Of a stretch of DNA of 64,000 bases, positions 21,237 to 30,597 are shown piece by piece; positions within the stretch are counted from its first letter, which is position 1, and the number at the start of each line of letters is the position of its first letter. The translations under genes and the position numbers were made by a program. Origin of the DNA: Macrosoma leucophasiata (lineage: Eukaryota > Arthropoda > Insecta > Lepidoptera > Hedylidae); assembly GCA_036365455.1 (NCBI GenBank), contig JAWQUS010000010.1, forward strand, positions 24,724,501 through 24,788,500, given 5' to 3'. The notes below the pieces were generated by a model. The model was given only the letters and a program-made list of their open reading frames with translations, searched no databases and was not told where the DNA came from.

Positions 21237-21745
21237 TTATATTATTTCGCATTAACACATGCTTGTGAAATATATTTTATTTAAAGAAAAAATGGAAAGA
21301 AAAATTTGACTTCAGGCGAGACTCGAACTCGCGGCCTACTGGGAATCTAGTCCAGCCGCTCTTCCAATTGAGCTACTGAAGTCCTACCCGATTTGTCAAA
21401 TCTTTCCTTCACATTTTTATTGTATTGCTTTATGGTAGCAGCAGCGCCATCTATTGCCAACTATGCTAGTTAGGCAACCGATATAATAGACTTTTCAGTT
21501 TATTGAATATCGTAAAGAAGTCGCTTTTACCCTTAATAATTGTTTTATATTATTTCGCATTAACACATGTTTGTGAAATATATTGTATATGTGTAAGTAT
21601 ATGTGAAGGAAAGATTTGACAAATCGGGCAGGACTTCAGTAGCTCAATTGGAAGAGCGGCTGGACTAGATTCCCAGTAGGCCACGAGTTCAAGTCTCGCC
21701 TGAAGTCAAATTTTTCTTTCCATTTTTTCTTTAAATAAAATAAAA
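21237..21745. repeat. inverted pair of tRNA-like repeats
   Basis: Two tRNA-like segments face each other: 21308-21382 on the minus strand and 21633-21707 on the plus strand. Read 5' to 3' each has acceptor ACTTCAG/CTGAAGT, D arm GCTC-aattggaa-GAGC, and T arm GCGAG-ttcgagt-CTCGC in the first copy. The anticodon arm (ctgga ctagatt cccag) has one mismatched pair, so no isotype is assigned. Both flanks are also shared ('gatttgtcaaatctttcctt'; 'ttttctttccattttttctt'), so this is a dispersed repeat and not a plain tRNA gene. Third copy at 38345-38575. Confidence 0.7.
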
Positions 21746-21780
21746 ATATATCTCAAACTTTTAAATGCGTTTAATCTTTA

Positions 21781-21926
21781 CCCCCTTATTCATAAACGCA
21801 CATTAGATACGTTTCAGTTATGCTTTGCCTTTGTCAGTTGCATTGTCACTTGCGCTGGATAGAAAAAGACAAAGGAGATATTATATTAGCAACACTTTAG
21901 TTTAAATGCGTTTATGAATAAAGGAG
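21781..21926. mobile_element. PIF/Harbinger-like MITE, 146 bp
   Basis: Begins 'cccccttattcataaacgca', ends 'gcgtttatgaataaaggag', with TTA at 21778-21780 and 21927-21929. Shares the internal 'ggatagaaaaagacaaagga' with the copy at 17537-17686. No ORF. Confidence 0.85.
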
Positions 21927-21984
21927 TTAGAGTTTAAATTAGAATATATCTTATATAGGTACCTACTTATGTAAAAATCAATTG

Positions 21985-22218
21985 CTGTTCGTTAGTCTCG
22001 CTAAAACTCGAGAACGGCTGCACCGATTTGGCTAATTCTGGTTTTGAATGATTTTTGGAAGTCCAGAGAAGGTTTAAAACTTAAGAAAATATGAATAAAT
22101 TGAAGGGAAACAGTAAAAACCACAATTTTATTTTCCCATACAAATAGTCCGTATCTATCAAACCTTTGACACATTATTTCATTGTGAGGCAATACGAAGT
22201 TTGCAGGGTCAGCTAGTA
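21985..22218 (-). repeat. 'ctagctgaccc' repeat, antisense
   Basis: Right end 'gcaatacgaagtttgcaggg' plus 'tcagctagt' is the complement of the start seen at 20233. Left part has 'aactcgagaacggctgcacc' and 'gatttggctaattctgg'. Orientation is opposite to the copy 1.6 kb upstream. Ends in CTAG-type sequence, so Helitron-like is possible. Confidence 0.65.
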
Positions 22219-22436
22219 CCTAATAATAATAAGTCTCTCAGACCAAGATTTCGGTCCCAACGACCAATCTCAACGAACACTAGCAGACTGTTATGCATAT
22301 TAGAGTACACAATCTAATGGGGTTTGGCAATCCGACACGACCGGAGAGAGATTCGACGCAGAACCGACGATTTTACGTGCTCTCGTCACTGGTTTCAGCC
22401 GCCGGGTTACTACCGGGAATTTCCTCACAGAGTTAT
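22219..22436. other. short unannotated spacer
   Basis: Nothing recognised between the 'ctagctgaccc' repeat and the first of two HER copies. Confidence 0.4.
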
Positions 22437-22678
22437 TAGTGGTGGTAGAGCTTCAGTAACGGAGTTCGCAGACATAGGCACCACCATTGTACCTAATCTT
22501 CGTGGCGTTAAATGATAGTGTTCAGCGCTATCGTGTTCCGGTCAGGTAATTTTCGGTCCAGTAATCTCCGACATAGATGCATAAAACCTTAGGTGGGCCT
22601 TAGCTCTGTAGTGGCAACGCATCTACATCGAAATATCTGGTTACATGTAAATGCTATCAATGTAAACTGCATACATGT
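22437..22678 (-). repeat. HER copy, antisense
   Basis: 'tagtggtggtagagcttcag', 'ggcaccaccattgta', 'gatagtgttcagcgctatcg', 'tgttccggtcaggtaatttt', 'tcaatgtaaactgcatacat'. Clearly more diverged than its neighbour at 22681, with which it forms a head-to-head pair. Confidence 0.85.
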
Positions 22679-22680
22679 TA

Positions 22681-22964
22681 TTTTTTTTTATGTAATAAAA
22701 GTGGCAAACAAGCATGCAGTTCACATTGATGTTAAGTGATGACTGCAACTTGTAGACACCCACACAATGACCAGAGGTCAAAATGCAGATGCGCTGCCAC
22801 TCCTGAGGCATTAGGAGATATGCCCCTGTGCCTGAAATTACAGAGCCATACATTACCACCTGACCGGAACACGATAGTGCTGAACACTACCATTTAGCGG
22901 TTTTAATGGTAGTGCGGTGGTGCCTACGCCCGCGAGCTCCGTCACTGGAACTCTACCACCAGTA
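22681..22964 (+). repeat. HER copy, full length
   Basis: 'tttttttttatgtaataaaa', 'gtggcaaacaagcatgcagt', 'tgatgttaagtgatgactgc', 'accatttagcgg', 'gcggtggtgcctacgcccgc' and hairpin end 'ctggaactctaccaccagta'. Starts 2-3 bases after the antisense copy ends. Confidence 0.9.
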
Positions 22965-24654
22965 AATAAAAAATACCAAATGTTTCCAATAACAGCTTTA
23001 CCGACACTGGAAGCTCAAGCTTTAACAACACATTTTCAAGTTGCCGTTCCTCCCTTATCGCTGCACGGACTACACTTGATATAGGTATGTATATATCTTT
23101 ACTGTGAAACCAGGGTAGTCCCTGCGTTGTATGTTCATATTATTTAATAGAACTGATTGAACCTAGACTTTAAAGTAACATTCAGTGTTAAAATGTCTCA
23201 ACACAGTGCAATTGAATAAAGCCAATACAAGAACGTATTTACAAACGTGCCGATGCACCCTGTCGCAAGCCGGTCCGCGTGGTGCGCACTATGTGGCGTT
23301 CGCGTGGAATGTGTGGCCGTGCGCTGCGCCCGCGCTTCTTTCTTATCTCTTCTACACTTGCAGTAGACCGCAAACACGCTGGTGCTTTACAAACAAATCA
23401 AAACCTTTTATCTAAATAACCGTAAATACGTTCTTAGATATCGGCCAACGAGTATCCAGAGCCTATACACGTCTCATATGGATAAAGATTAAATTTCTTA
23501 ATGTAAAGATGTAGAATGGCTTACTATTTTGCTAATGTGCCGAAAATTTTGAAGCCGCTTATAACCGTATTGAATTGTGTTAAAAGGTAAAGTTGAATGC
23601 TACCGTTTAGCGCCCGGGAGATTAGGTACCTAATGCAGTAGTTTTACCCTGGCTTTCTGATGCTGGCGCTCTACGTTTAACTTAAAATTCCGATAATTTT
23701 GCTCATAAATAATATTCTATTAAATATAAAAATGGCAATAAAAATTGCATCAAGCAAATCACACAATAAATGTTATGAGCACTGAAGAAACTAATCCATC
23801 TGTTCCGTGTCCACCACCTTGTCATACTCAGCATCAGCTACAATGTCATATGACGGTCTAATTACATAGAATTGCTAATCGCATGCCACGCGCGCTCGCC
23901 GTCGAAGCCTGCGCGTACGCACGCACGCACACACGCACACCGAGCGAGCACACAGTGACACGTTTCAACGGAAAGCGTCGAGTATTTTCCGTGGTCGGTA
24001 ATTGCGTTAGTTTCAGCGAATGCGCTCGATGGGAAGGTGTGTACGCCACTTGAATGACAAGTGGAGGGAGGTGCGCAGGCGCAATACTCGCCTTACGTCG
24101 AAGTACCTTATTAAATTGCGATATTAGTTCTAATTAAATTCTCTCAAGATTTTCTATATCTAATCTATATAAATACTAAGAGAAGTGTGTTTATCGATAA
24201 TTAGGCCACTTTTGTCCCTGATGTCATTTTTTTATTTGCTGACTTACTAAATTATGATATAAAGACAGTGTGTCCTCGAAAAATTAACCACTGAATTTAC
24301 GTGAATACACTAAAATTAACCAACCTATCAGTTCTGAGGGACACACTTACCTACTTGAGGTAATTCGTGAAGAATCTTGTATACAACTATACAATTGGGG
24401 AAACTTTCCGCAATTTGCACGTTTTCGGTAAAAAATCACGTGCAAACTGAACTGTCGAAGTATTCCAGACATGCAGTCTGTGTGGCCACATCTCTCAATA
24501 TTCGATTGGTAGTGCAATGTGCAAAATGTTACTAAAAATTCCAGCCACTCAACAGATTCAACAAGTAGGTACAAACCAATGTAGACGCAACAGAAGATAC
24601 TCTACTTATAATGTTTATGCTGGCACAGATTAGCCAATTTCTTTTGTTTGTCAA
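22965..24654. other. mostly unannotated; HER fragment, GC island and a mini inverted repeat
   Basis: A CpG-rich patch at 23245-23345. A degenerate HER right part at 23586-23680 ('gaatgctaccgtttagcgcc'). A GC-rich block at 23875-24090 with (cacg)n, 'gaggtgcgcaggcgcaatac' and many CpG. An 82-bp inverted-repeat unit at 24267-24348 with ends AGTGTGTCC and GGACACACTT. No coding region is recognised. Confidence 0.45.
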
Positions 24655-24862
24655 CCAACGAGCCAGTTGGTGCAGTGGTAAGGATGTGACGACCTCGTTT
24701 GAACAGACACTCACGGGTTCGATCCCCGTACCGGACAAATATTTGTATAGCCTATAGACAGATCTTGTGCGTGCACAAAGGCACCCACGTCACAGGTTTA
24801 TACCTAGTGTAGTGAATGTTATGAATGTAAGCGTGCCTATTTAATTTATTTATTTTATTAAT
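24655..24862 (+). mobile_element. tRNA-derived SINE, second family
   Basis: tRNA-like head at about 24658-24738 with A box 'ggtgcagtggtaagg' and B box 'ggttcgatccc', then body 'tatagcctatagacagatct', 'aggcacccacgtcacaggtt', 'atgaatgtaagcgtgcctat' and an AT-rich tail. The body differs from the 'attacaggcgtg' SINE. Related copies at 26498, 37305, 50560 and 55625 are antisense. Confidence 0.8.
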
Positions 24863-24948
24863 TTAACTCTACGACGTCCCAACTTATTTGACTTTTTATG
24901 TAAGGTAGGTGGCAAACAAGCATGCAATTCAAATGATGACTGCAGCCA

Positions 24949-25049
24949 TTTGTTATTCACTTTAATTTTATTTTTATGATTATACCTATCACAAGAAAAT
25001 TGCATTATTTCTAACCGAATAAATTAAATTTGAATCTTGAATCTTGAAT
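24949..25049 (+). mobile_element. short LINE-like 3' end with ttgaatc tail, inserted in HER
   Basis: Replaces nothing in the host repeat: HER reads 'ctgcagcc' before and 'tatagacat' after. Ends with 'aaatttgaatcttgaatctt', a short tandem tail typical of some LINE 3' ends. Only about 100 bp, so heavily 5'-truncated. Family not determined. Confidence 0.5.
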
Positions 25050-25179
25050 TTATAGACATTTACACAAAAACCCCAGAGGTGAAATGCAGATGCGTTGTCA
25101 CCTCCAAGAGCTTAGTTCTTATGTCTCTATGATGGTCAATACGGCACCATAACTTACCATCTATCCAGAACACTATAGT

Positions 25180-25388
25180 CACACCGCGGACACTCCGCCA
25201 ACATTCTATACAAACGCTTAATTTGGTCTCTTTTACACAGACGTCAATCAGTTAACTGTATTAACACGTGCACCTGTGTGCGTAGCACGTAGAAAATACC
25301 AACCGTCCCCCATAAGAGGGAGGGAGTTGGGGTGATGCGGGGAAATCGAAGTGTCCATTCTATACGTAGTATTATTACATATTCTCTG
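25180..25388 (+). mobile_element. 7-bp-TSD non-autonomous element, copy 2 (209 bp)
   Basis: Begins CACACCGCGGACACTCCGCC, ends 'ttacatattctctg', with CTATAGT at 25173-25179 and 25389-25395. Other HER copies have a single 'cgatagt' at this place, which confirms a 7-bp duplication. Internal 'gtgtccattctatacgtagt' is shared with the copies at 11188 and 53060. No ORF; ends CACAC.../...CTCTG are not clear inverted repeats. Confidence 0.85.
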
Positions 25389-25429
25389 CTATAGTGCAGA
25401 CTACGATTAGGTGGCAGATAGATAAGGTA

Positions 25430-25610
25430 CAGTGCTCATCAATAAATAATGCACATCGAACCTATGAAAGAGACAATCGGCTAGTTTCGGCTTTTTTAGA
25501 GGCGATCTCTGCTTCACAGGTAAGATGAGAAAGAGATAACGCTCTATAGATCCGAAATAAGCCGACGTGTCTTCCCGAGGTCGATGTGCATTATTTCTTG
25601 TTGGATACTG
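25430..25610. mobile_element. Tc1/mariner-like MITE, 181 bp, TA duplication
   Basis: Imperfect 30-bp inverted ends beginning CAGTGCTCATCAATAAATAA and CAGTATCCAACAAGAAATAA. TA at 25428-25429 and 25611-25612; the host HER has one 'ggtaatgcgg' here, which confirms the site. Interior carries 'gagataacgctctatagatc'. CAGT ends plus TA sites fit Tc1/mariner. Partial relatives at 43195 and 45095. Confidence 0.85.
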
Positions 25611-25667
25611 TAATGCGGTGGTACCTATGTTTAGAGTCAGAGATCCCGGCATCCTTATCTCTGGTAG

Positions 25668-26497
25668 AGTCGAAAGAGTTAAGCTGAAGTTTTGGATCAC
25701 ATTTTAGTTTCCACGTGAAGGACTTAGATTATCTCTGTAGTCTTAGAGGCGTAATATGTATCACCTCTGACATTTCGATAGCTACTTTGCAGTTCATTGT
25801 TGTTTTGACGTAACGTAATAACGACGATAACTTTAGGAAAACAGCATTGTACCTACTGCAAATTCCCTTTGAAATTGGTCAACGCGTTACGGAATACGCC
25901 GGCTGAACAAGTAGCCTCAAACGCTCAAAAATATTGGAAGTTCAGATTGGAATTAATGGCTAATGACATCTCTCAAGACAAAAAGAGATTATAAAAATGA
26001 AGCTATTCTAACGGTATGTTTGTGTTTGTAGGTACTTATCAGACAGCAACTAGATGTAGTAACAACATTGTAAGACTGCTACATTCTCAGCCGCGCGCTT
26101 CTCGGAACATTGGTCAAGCACCGCTCATGCGCTCGTGTGGCCCTGGACTATTATTTCACCTAACTAACTACACTTATAATTTATGTACATTCACTTGCTG
26201 TAGGCGATGTCGACCCCACCCAACACTGCTCGCAGCCAAGAAAATACATAACATACCTACAGTTTAAGGATATCGCAGTTATCATTATGACTAGAAAGCA
26301 CCATTTCAATTCCATACTAATGGAAGCTAGATTTAAAGTATTTGAAACAGTTGAATATACCTATTACAAAGAAAACTCGCACTAGGTAGGTACCTACACA
26401 ATTATTTACCCAAAACAAGATTTTTCAGTACAGATGCCTTGACTTTCTGAAGCCTTAGTTGTTAGCCTCTGTGATGGCAGATAAAATAATAAAAAAA
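25668..26497. other. unannotated sequence
   Basis: No gene or recognised repeat. A slightly GC-richer patch at 26090-26150 ('cagccgcgcgcttctcggaa') is the only compositional feature. Confidence 0.4.
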
Positions 26498-26633
26498 TAA
26501 GATTCATGCTTACACTCACAGCCCCACACTCAGTAGAACCTGCGTCGTGGGTGCCATTGTATGCAACATAACACGTATCTACATAAACACCCAAACCCGA
26601 AAACAAATATCTGTGGCCATACATTTTTACTGG
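26498..26633 (-). mobile_element. SINE (second family) body, antisense, head missing
   Basis: 'atgcttacactcacagcccc', 'tgcgtcgtgggtgccattgt', 'aacacccaaacccgaaaaca' and 'atatctgtggccatacat' match the body at 37305-37440. The tRNA-like head is replaced at once by a HER copy. Confidence 0.75.
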
Positions 26634-26930
26634 TGGTAGAGCTGCAGTGACGGAGCTCGCGGGCGTAGGCACCACCGCATTACCTAATATACTTGCCGCT
26701 AAATGTTAGTATTCAGCACTATTCTATATACTGTGCTATCGTGTTCCGGTCAGGTGGTTAATGTACGGCCCTGTAATTTCCGGCACAGAGGCATAACACC
26801 TTTGGCCTCAGGAGTGGTAACGCATCTGCATTTTGACCTTGGTCTTTGTGTGGGTGTCTATAGGCTGCAGTCATCACTTAACATCAATGTGAGCTGCATG
26901 CTTGTTTGCCACTATCATAACATAAAAAAA
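26634..26930 (-). repeat. HER copy, antisense, full length
   Basis: From 'ttttactggtggtagagctg' and 'ctcgcgggcgtaggcaccac' through 'tgtgctatcgtgttccggtc', 'ctttggcctcaggagtggta' to 'cttgtttgccactatcataa' and 'cataaaaaaa'. It has a small duplication near 26715-26745 ('gcactattctatatactgtg'). Confidence 0.9.
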
Positions 26931-27756
26931 TTTCTCTCCTGAGAAGTAGAACGTAAGAAATTAAAATAATATAGTAAGTATACTTTTAGAGGAATAACTA
27001 TGTGACCGGAGTCCGACAGAGTTGAATATTCGTAGCATCATTTATAAGCGGAAAAGAAATATAGAGAAATACACCTCTATTGTCCGTTAAGTGACTGTTT
27101 TATAAAAATGCTGTTATTAGTTATCAACATAAACAAATTTAATGATTTAATGACGCAAACATCGCTTTAGGCATGTTATTCTTCATTGCGAAGAGTTCAG
27201 AACCGAACCCATCAATTCTGACCACTGCCAACAAGCTACCGAGACAGGGTTCGCAAAACTTTTATAGGTATATTTATTAAACGTACGAGCTTTTTAATTA
27301 TTTGTATTATTAAATGCAAGATATCTTAATTATGGAACATATAAAGTACCTAAGCATGAGCATTAGCCGAATGGCGCGCATACGCCACATTACAGCCTCT
27401 GATATGGCCTAATGGATATGGCACTAAAATGTAGCCTATAGCACTCCTGAAAAGTGTAGCTTTCTAATTGTGAAAGAGTTTTCATGATCGGTTCAGTATT
27501 GCCGAAGATTAGCCCCTACAAACAAACAAACAAATAAATAAACAACCAAAGTTACAAACTTTACTTCTTTATAATATGAACATAGAAAAGTTTGTGATGA
27601 AAGTTAATTGAAGAAACACTAAGAACAAAATCACTATAGATCTGAATAGTAGGTATATAACAGCAAAAGACCATAGGTAATTAATAGGTCGTAGGCAGTC
27701 GTTTGAAAAGGATAACAGGCAAACACTGTCATGCAAAAATTCAAATCATTTATTTC
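26931..27756. other. AT-rich unannotated sequence
   Basis: No gene seen. 'gaagattagcccctacaaac' followed by (aaac)n at 27500-27545 is probably a fragment of the Helitron-like family that follows. Confidence 0.4.
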
Positions 27757-28165
27757 AAACTAGCTATGCCCGCGACTTCGTCCACGTGAGAAAAAATATG
27801 ATTGTTCAGTATCTACTCGGACGAAGTCGTGGGCGCAGCTAGTATAAAAGAAGCCTAAGTTACTTTTTATTACATCAGCTATCTGCCAGTGAAAGTCCCG
27901 TCAAAAACGGAGACACCCAAATTCTATTTATTTGTATGTAGGTATGTGTATGTATGGTTGTATGGAGATAAAAGTAGCCTAAGTTACTCCTTATCACATC
28001 AGCTATCTGCCAGTGAAGTCCCGTCGAAATCGGTCCAGTTGTTCCCAAGATTAGCCCCGCCAAACAGACAGACAGAAAGATGGATAAAAATTGGATACAT
28101 ATGCATTTAGTAAAAAGCGGTTATTAATATTACAAACAGACACCAATTTTATTTATTTGTATAGA
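27757..28165 (-). mobile_element. Helitron-like element, antisense, with internal duplication
   Basis: Hairpin end at the left: 'actagctatgcccgcgactt' pairing with 'cggacgaagtcgtgggcgca' and 'gctagta'. It continues with 'ctatctgccagtgaaagtcc' and, about 120 bp on, a second 'ctatctgccagtgaagtccc', then 'gattagccccgccaaacaga', (gaca)n and 'aaagcggttattaata'. The doubled unit matches the tandem array at 61030-61470. Confidence 0.75.
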
Positions 28166-28299
28166 TTGGTCTACAAGGACACTTTTGCATTGTCGGGTTA
28201 TAAGCTACCTACCTGTAGTGAATGACTTATAATAATAATCCAATAGGAATTCATATATAGGTACCAATTTAATAATCATATTTAACCGATATAGAAATC
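28166..28299. other. short AT-rich spacer
   Basis: Nothing recognised. Confidence 0.4.
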
Positions 28300-28705
28300 A
28301 TCAAATTTTACAATTCCTTCATAGAAGAAAAAGAAAAATCTGTTCGTCATAATCAAAGTCATTCACTTAGCAGAGTTCCAAGTGCAGGCACTACTGAAAA
28401 GAACTCCGCTACCCAACAAACTCCGCGTGTTGCTCTTTTGTCAAAGAATTAGATTTAATACATAAACTATTAAATAGAATTATAATTAAAATAGAATAAA
28501 GATAATGTGAACGTCCATGGCATATAAATAGTTGCATATAAACACATACGCAAATACCCATCAGCAGCTTAATATCGTGATAGAAAATAACACCCGCAAA
28601 TCCTATCAGACCAGTCCCCACAATCAGCACCCGTTCACGAGTATGACGCATGTGGCAGCCATTGTTCTCCTGGACCATTTTGAAGGGAAGTGAGCAAATG
28701 CCCGA
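28300..28705 (-). mobile_element. LINE 3' region, antisense
   Basis: Complement of the segment at 32590-33172. Shared landmarks are 'tttgaagggaagtgagcaaa', 'cacgagtatgacgcatgtgg', 'gaactccgctacccaacaaa', 'acttagcagagttccaagtg' and 'aaaagaaaaatctgttcgtc'. Non-coding 3' part of a LINE judging by its simple-sequence tail in the other copy; the clade is not determined. Both copies contain a short open frame starting at the same place, which I regard as chance. Confidence 0.6.
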
Positions 28706-28997
28706 ACCGCATATCTTAGCATTTAGCGCTCAGTGCACTCACATTACTCTACCTACTTGCTTCATTTTTCTAAAAAATAATTACGACGTGAGTTAGTGAT
28801 ATTTTATTAGGTAAGTAATTACTTTTCAAATAAATGTTTATGATCTATAAAAGTATGATAAACGTGTACATTAGGGTTGTTGAGGAAGTGACTATGAGGA
28901 AGAGGAATTGTGACGCGCAAATTTAGAGGATGCGGATGAGGAAGAGGATTTTTTAATTAGGAAGAAGATGCGGATGAGGAAGGGGAAGAGGCAGAAT

Positions 28998-29302
28998 GTG
29001 CGTAACTTCACGCCTGTAATCCCCGAAGGGGTAGGCAGAGGTAAATGCATGCATTCAAGCATACATGCAAACACCCACGACTCGCCGGTTACGTTTTGGC
29101 CCATGTAACAGGTGGCAAACCTGTTGCCATCTCCGGGCACATTGCCAAACTCCGAGCTACCTACTGGGAAACTTCCAGAAAATGGAAAAATCCCAATAGC
29201 ACCAGAGATTAACCGTTATCTCTGATAGACCCCGACCCGGGAATCGAACCCAGGACCCCCAGCGTAGTAGTAGTAGCCTGCTACCACTATGCTACTTAGG
29301 CA
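28998..29302 (-). mobile_element. tRNA-derived SINE, antisense, full length
   Basis: 3' tail at left ('cttcacgcctgtaatccccg'), then 'aacacccacgactcgccggt', 'aggtggcaaacctgttgcca', 'ctctgatagaccccgacccg', 'ggaatcgaacccagg' (B box complement) and 'gcctgctaccactatgctac' (A box region). Very similar to the sense copy at 29896-30218, with which it makes a long inverted pair. Confidence 0.9.
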
Positions 29303-29311
29303 GTTAATGAT

Positions 29312-29368
29312 ATAATAATAATAATGAACCGTTGAAACGTCCCACTGCTGGGCACGAGTCTCTCCCCT
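29312..29368 (+). mobile_element. RTE-type repeat fragment
   Basis: 'aacgtcccactgctgggcac' and 'gagtctctccccttc' match the repeat segment at 59350-59390. It abuts the truncated end of the mariner fragment. Confidence 0.6.
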
Positions 29369-29369
29369 T

Positions 29370-29826
29370 CACCAGTTATCAGCTTCTTCAAAAATGATTC
29401 GGTTTCATTACGTCGTAATAAAGAATCACAAATGAGTACACGGTTCATTAGGTTTCTTTCAGTGAGCTCGTGAGGTACCCAAATATCGAGCTTTTTTTTG
29501 TACCCAGCTTTTTTCAAATGCCCCAAAACGGTTTTGTGATCAATTCTCAGTTCTTCAGCTACGTCGTAACTACTGATATGTCGATCTTGCTCCACTTTTT
29601 CAAAAATGGCATCCGTTTTATCCGTAATAGGGCGACCAGAGCGAGGTGCATCTTTGACATCAACATTTTCGGATTGAAAACGCTTAAACCAAATTTGTGC
29701 TACTCTCACAGACACTGCACTAGGTCCATAAACATCGCAATGTTTTTTCGCGGCTTGCTTTGCATTTTTACCTTGTTTGTAGTAAAATTTTAAAATGTAT
29801 CGAATTTCTTCATTAGATTCACTCAT
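29370..29826 (-). pseudogene. mariner transposase, N-terminal DNA-binding half only
   Basis: Start codon at 29826, read leftwards. About 150 residues belong to a mariner transposase. The first HTH region (residues about 5-50) includes 'FYYKQGKNAKQAAKKHCDVY'. It is followed by 'QIWFKRFQSENVDVKDAPRS', 'GRP', and a second HTH 'YDVAEELRIDHKTVLGHLKK'. It ends at 'FLKKLITG', just where the first catalytic aspartate of the DD(34)D domain would begin. The catalytic domain is absent, and the frame continues for about two dozen residues encoded by the neighbouring RTE fragment. There are no stops or frameshifts in the retained half. A 5'-derived mariner remnant; a role as DNA-binding repressor is possible but unsupported. 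Confidence 0.9.
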
Positions 29827-29895
29827 CTTGACAGTACGAAAAACAAATGAAAATCACACATTTGCTTTGAATTTGGAATTATGTTCTTTAAAATT

Positions 29896-30218
29896 TTAAA
29901 AACTGCCTCAGTAGCGCAGTGGTAGCAGGCCACTACTATTACGCTGGAGGTCCTGGGTTCGATTCCCGGGTCGGGGACTATCAGAGATAACGGTTTAAAA
30001 TCCTTTATCTCTGCTTCTATTGGGATTTTTCCATTTTCTGGAAGTTTCCCAGTACCCCGGAGTTCGGTAATGTGCCCGGAGATGGCAACAGGTTCGCCAC
30101 CTGTTACATGGGCCAAAACGTAACCGGCGAGTCGTGGGTGTTTGCATGTATGATTGAATGCATGCATTTACCTCTGCCTACCCCTTCGGGGATTACAGGC
30201 GTGAAGTTACGTAAAATT
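29896..30218 (+). mobile_element. tRNA-derived SINE, sense, full length
   Basis: tRNA-like head with A box 'tagcgcagtggtagcagg' and B box 'ggttcgattcc', then 'gggactatcagagataacgg', 'tttttccattttctggaagt', 'gtgcccggagatggcaacag', 'gtaaccggcgagtcgtgggt' and the 3' end 'gggattacaggcgtgaagtt'. Best-preserved SINE in the window. Pol III type by its boxes; retroposition would use a LINE in trans. Confidence 0.9.
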
Positions 30219-30333
30219 TTAACTTTCAATGATACCAAAACCAGCCAGATACAAATACTACAGCCAAAGAGATTTTATTACAAGTTCATACATACTATAA
30301 TGCGAAAAGACTTTTTCCTCAACCTATTATGTG

Positions 30334-30597
30334 CTATTAACTAATAGGTTTGAAGTCGGTGCCAAGCCTTAAACAAGTAATTATATTTTAATCACTTAAA
30401 TATGAATACGAGCAAATTAATACACTGAACAAAACGTAACCGGCGAATCGTGGGTGTTTGCATGTATGCTTGAATTCACGCATTTACCTCTGCCTACCCC
30501 TTCGCGGATTACAGGCGTGAAGTTACGTTTTAATACAATGAAATGCCTACTTTAGTGATTTTGGCTTGGCACCGACTTCAAACCTATTAGTTAATAG
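30334..30597. repeat. perfect 35-bp inverted repeat around a SINE fragment
   Basis: Arms at 30334-30368 (starting 'ctattaactaataggtttga') and 30563-30597 (ending 'aaacctattagttaatag') are exact complements. The 194-bp spacer holds a sense SINE 3' fragment at about 30430-30530 ('gaatcgtgggtgtttgcatg' to 'attacaggcgtgaagttacg'). Either the ends of an unknown small element or an inverted duplication. Confidence 0.75.

Larger units (their letters stand above)
24886..25667 (+). repeat. HER copy carrying three later insertions
   Basis: HER segments occur in order at 24886-24948 ('aaacaagcatgcaattcaaa'), 25050-25179 ('gaaatgcagatgcgttgtca', 'ccagaacactatagt'), 25389-25429 ('gcagactacgattaggtggc') and 25611-25667 ('taatgcggtggtacctatgt', 'tctctggtagagtc'). 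Each gap is occupied by a different element, listed separately. Removing the inserts and one copy of each duplication gives a normal HER order, so the insertion history can be read directly. Confidence 0.85.

Noticed and set aside
21308..21382. Functional tRNA gene
   Set aside because: Anticodon arm has a mismatch and uncertain loop, flanks are shared by three dispersed copies; kept as a tRNA-like repeat.
24532..24738. Minus ORF at 24.5-24.7 kb
   Set aside because: Its N-terminal part is the antisense of a tRNA-like SINE head ('GTGIEPVS' is a typical translated SINE).
28409..28678. Short ORF shared with 32561-32815 in start and first 28 codons
   Set aside because: Both are the same LINE 3' region. 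Differences include many that change amino acids and the frames diverge afterwards, so no sign of protein selection.
29823..30167. 114-codon minus ORF
   Set aside because: Antisense of the full-length SINE at 29896-30218.
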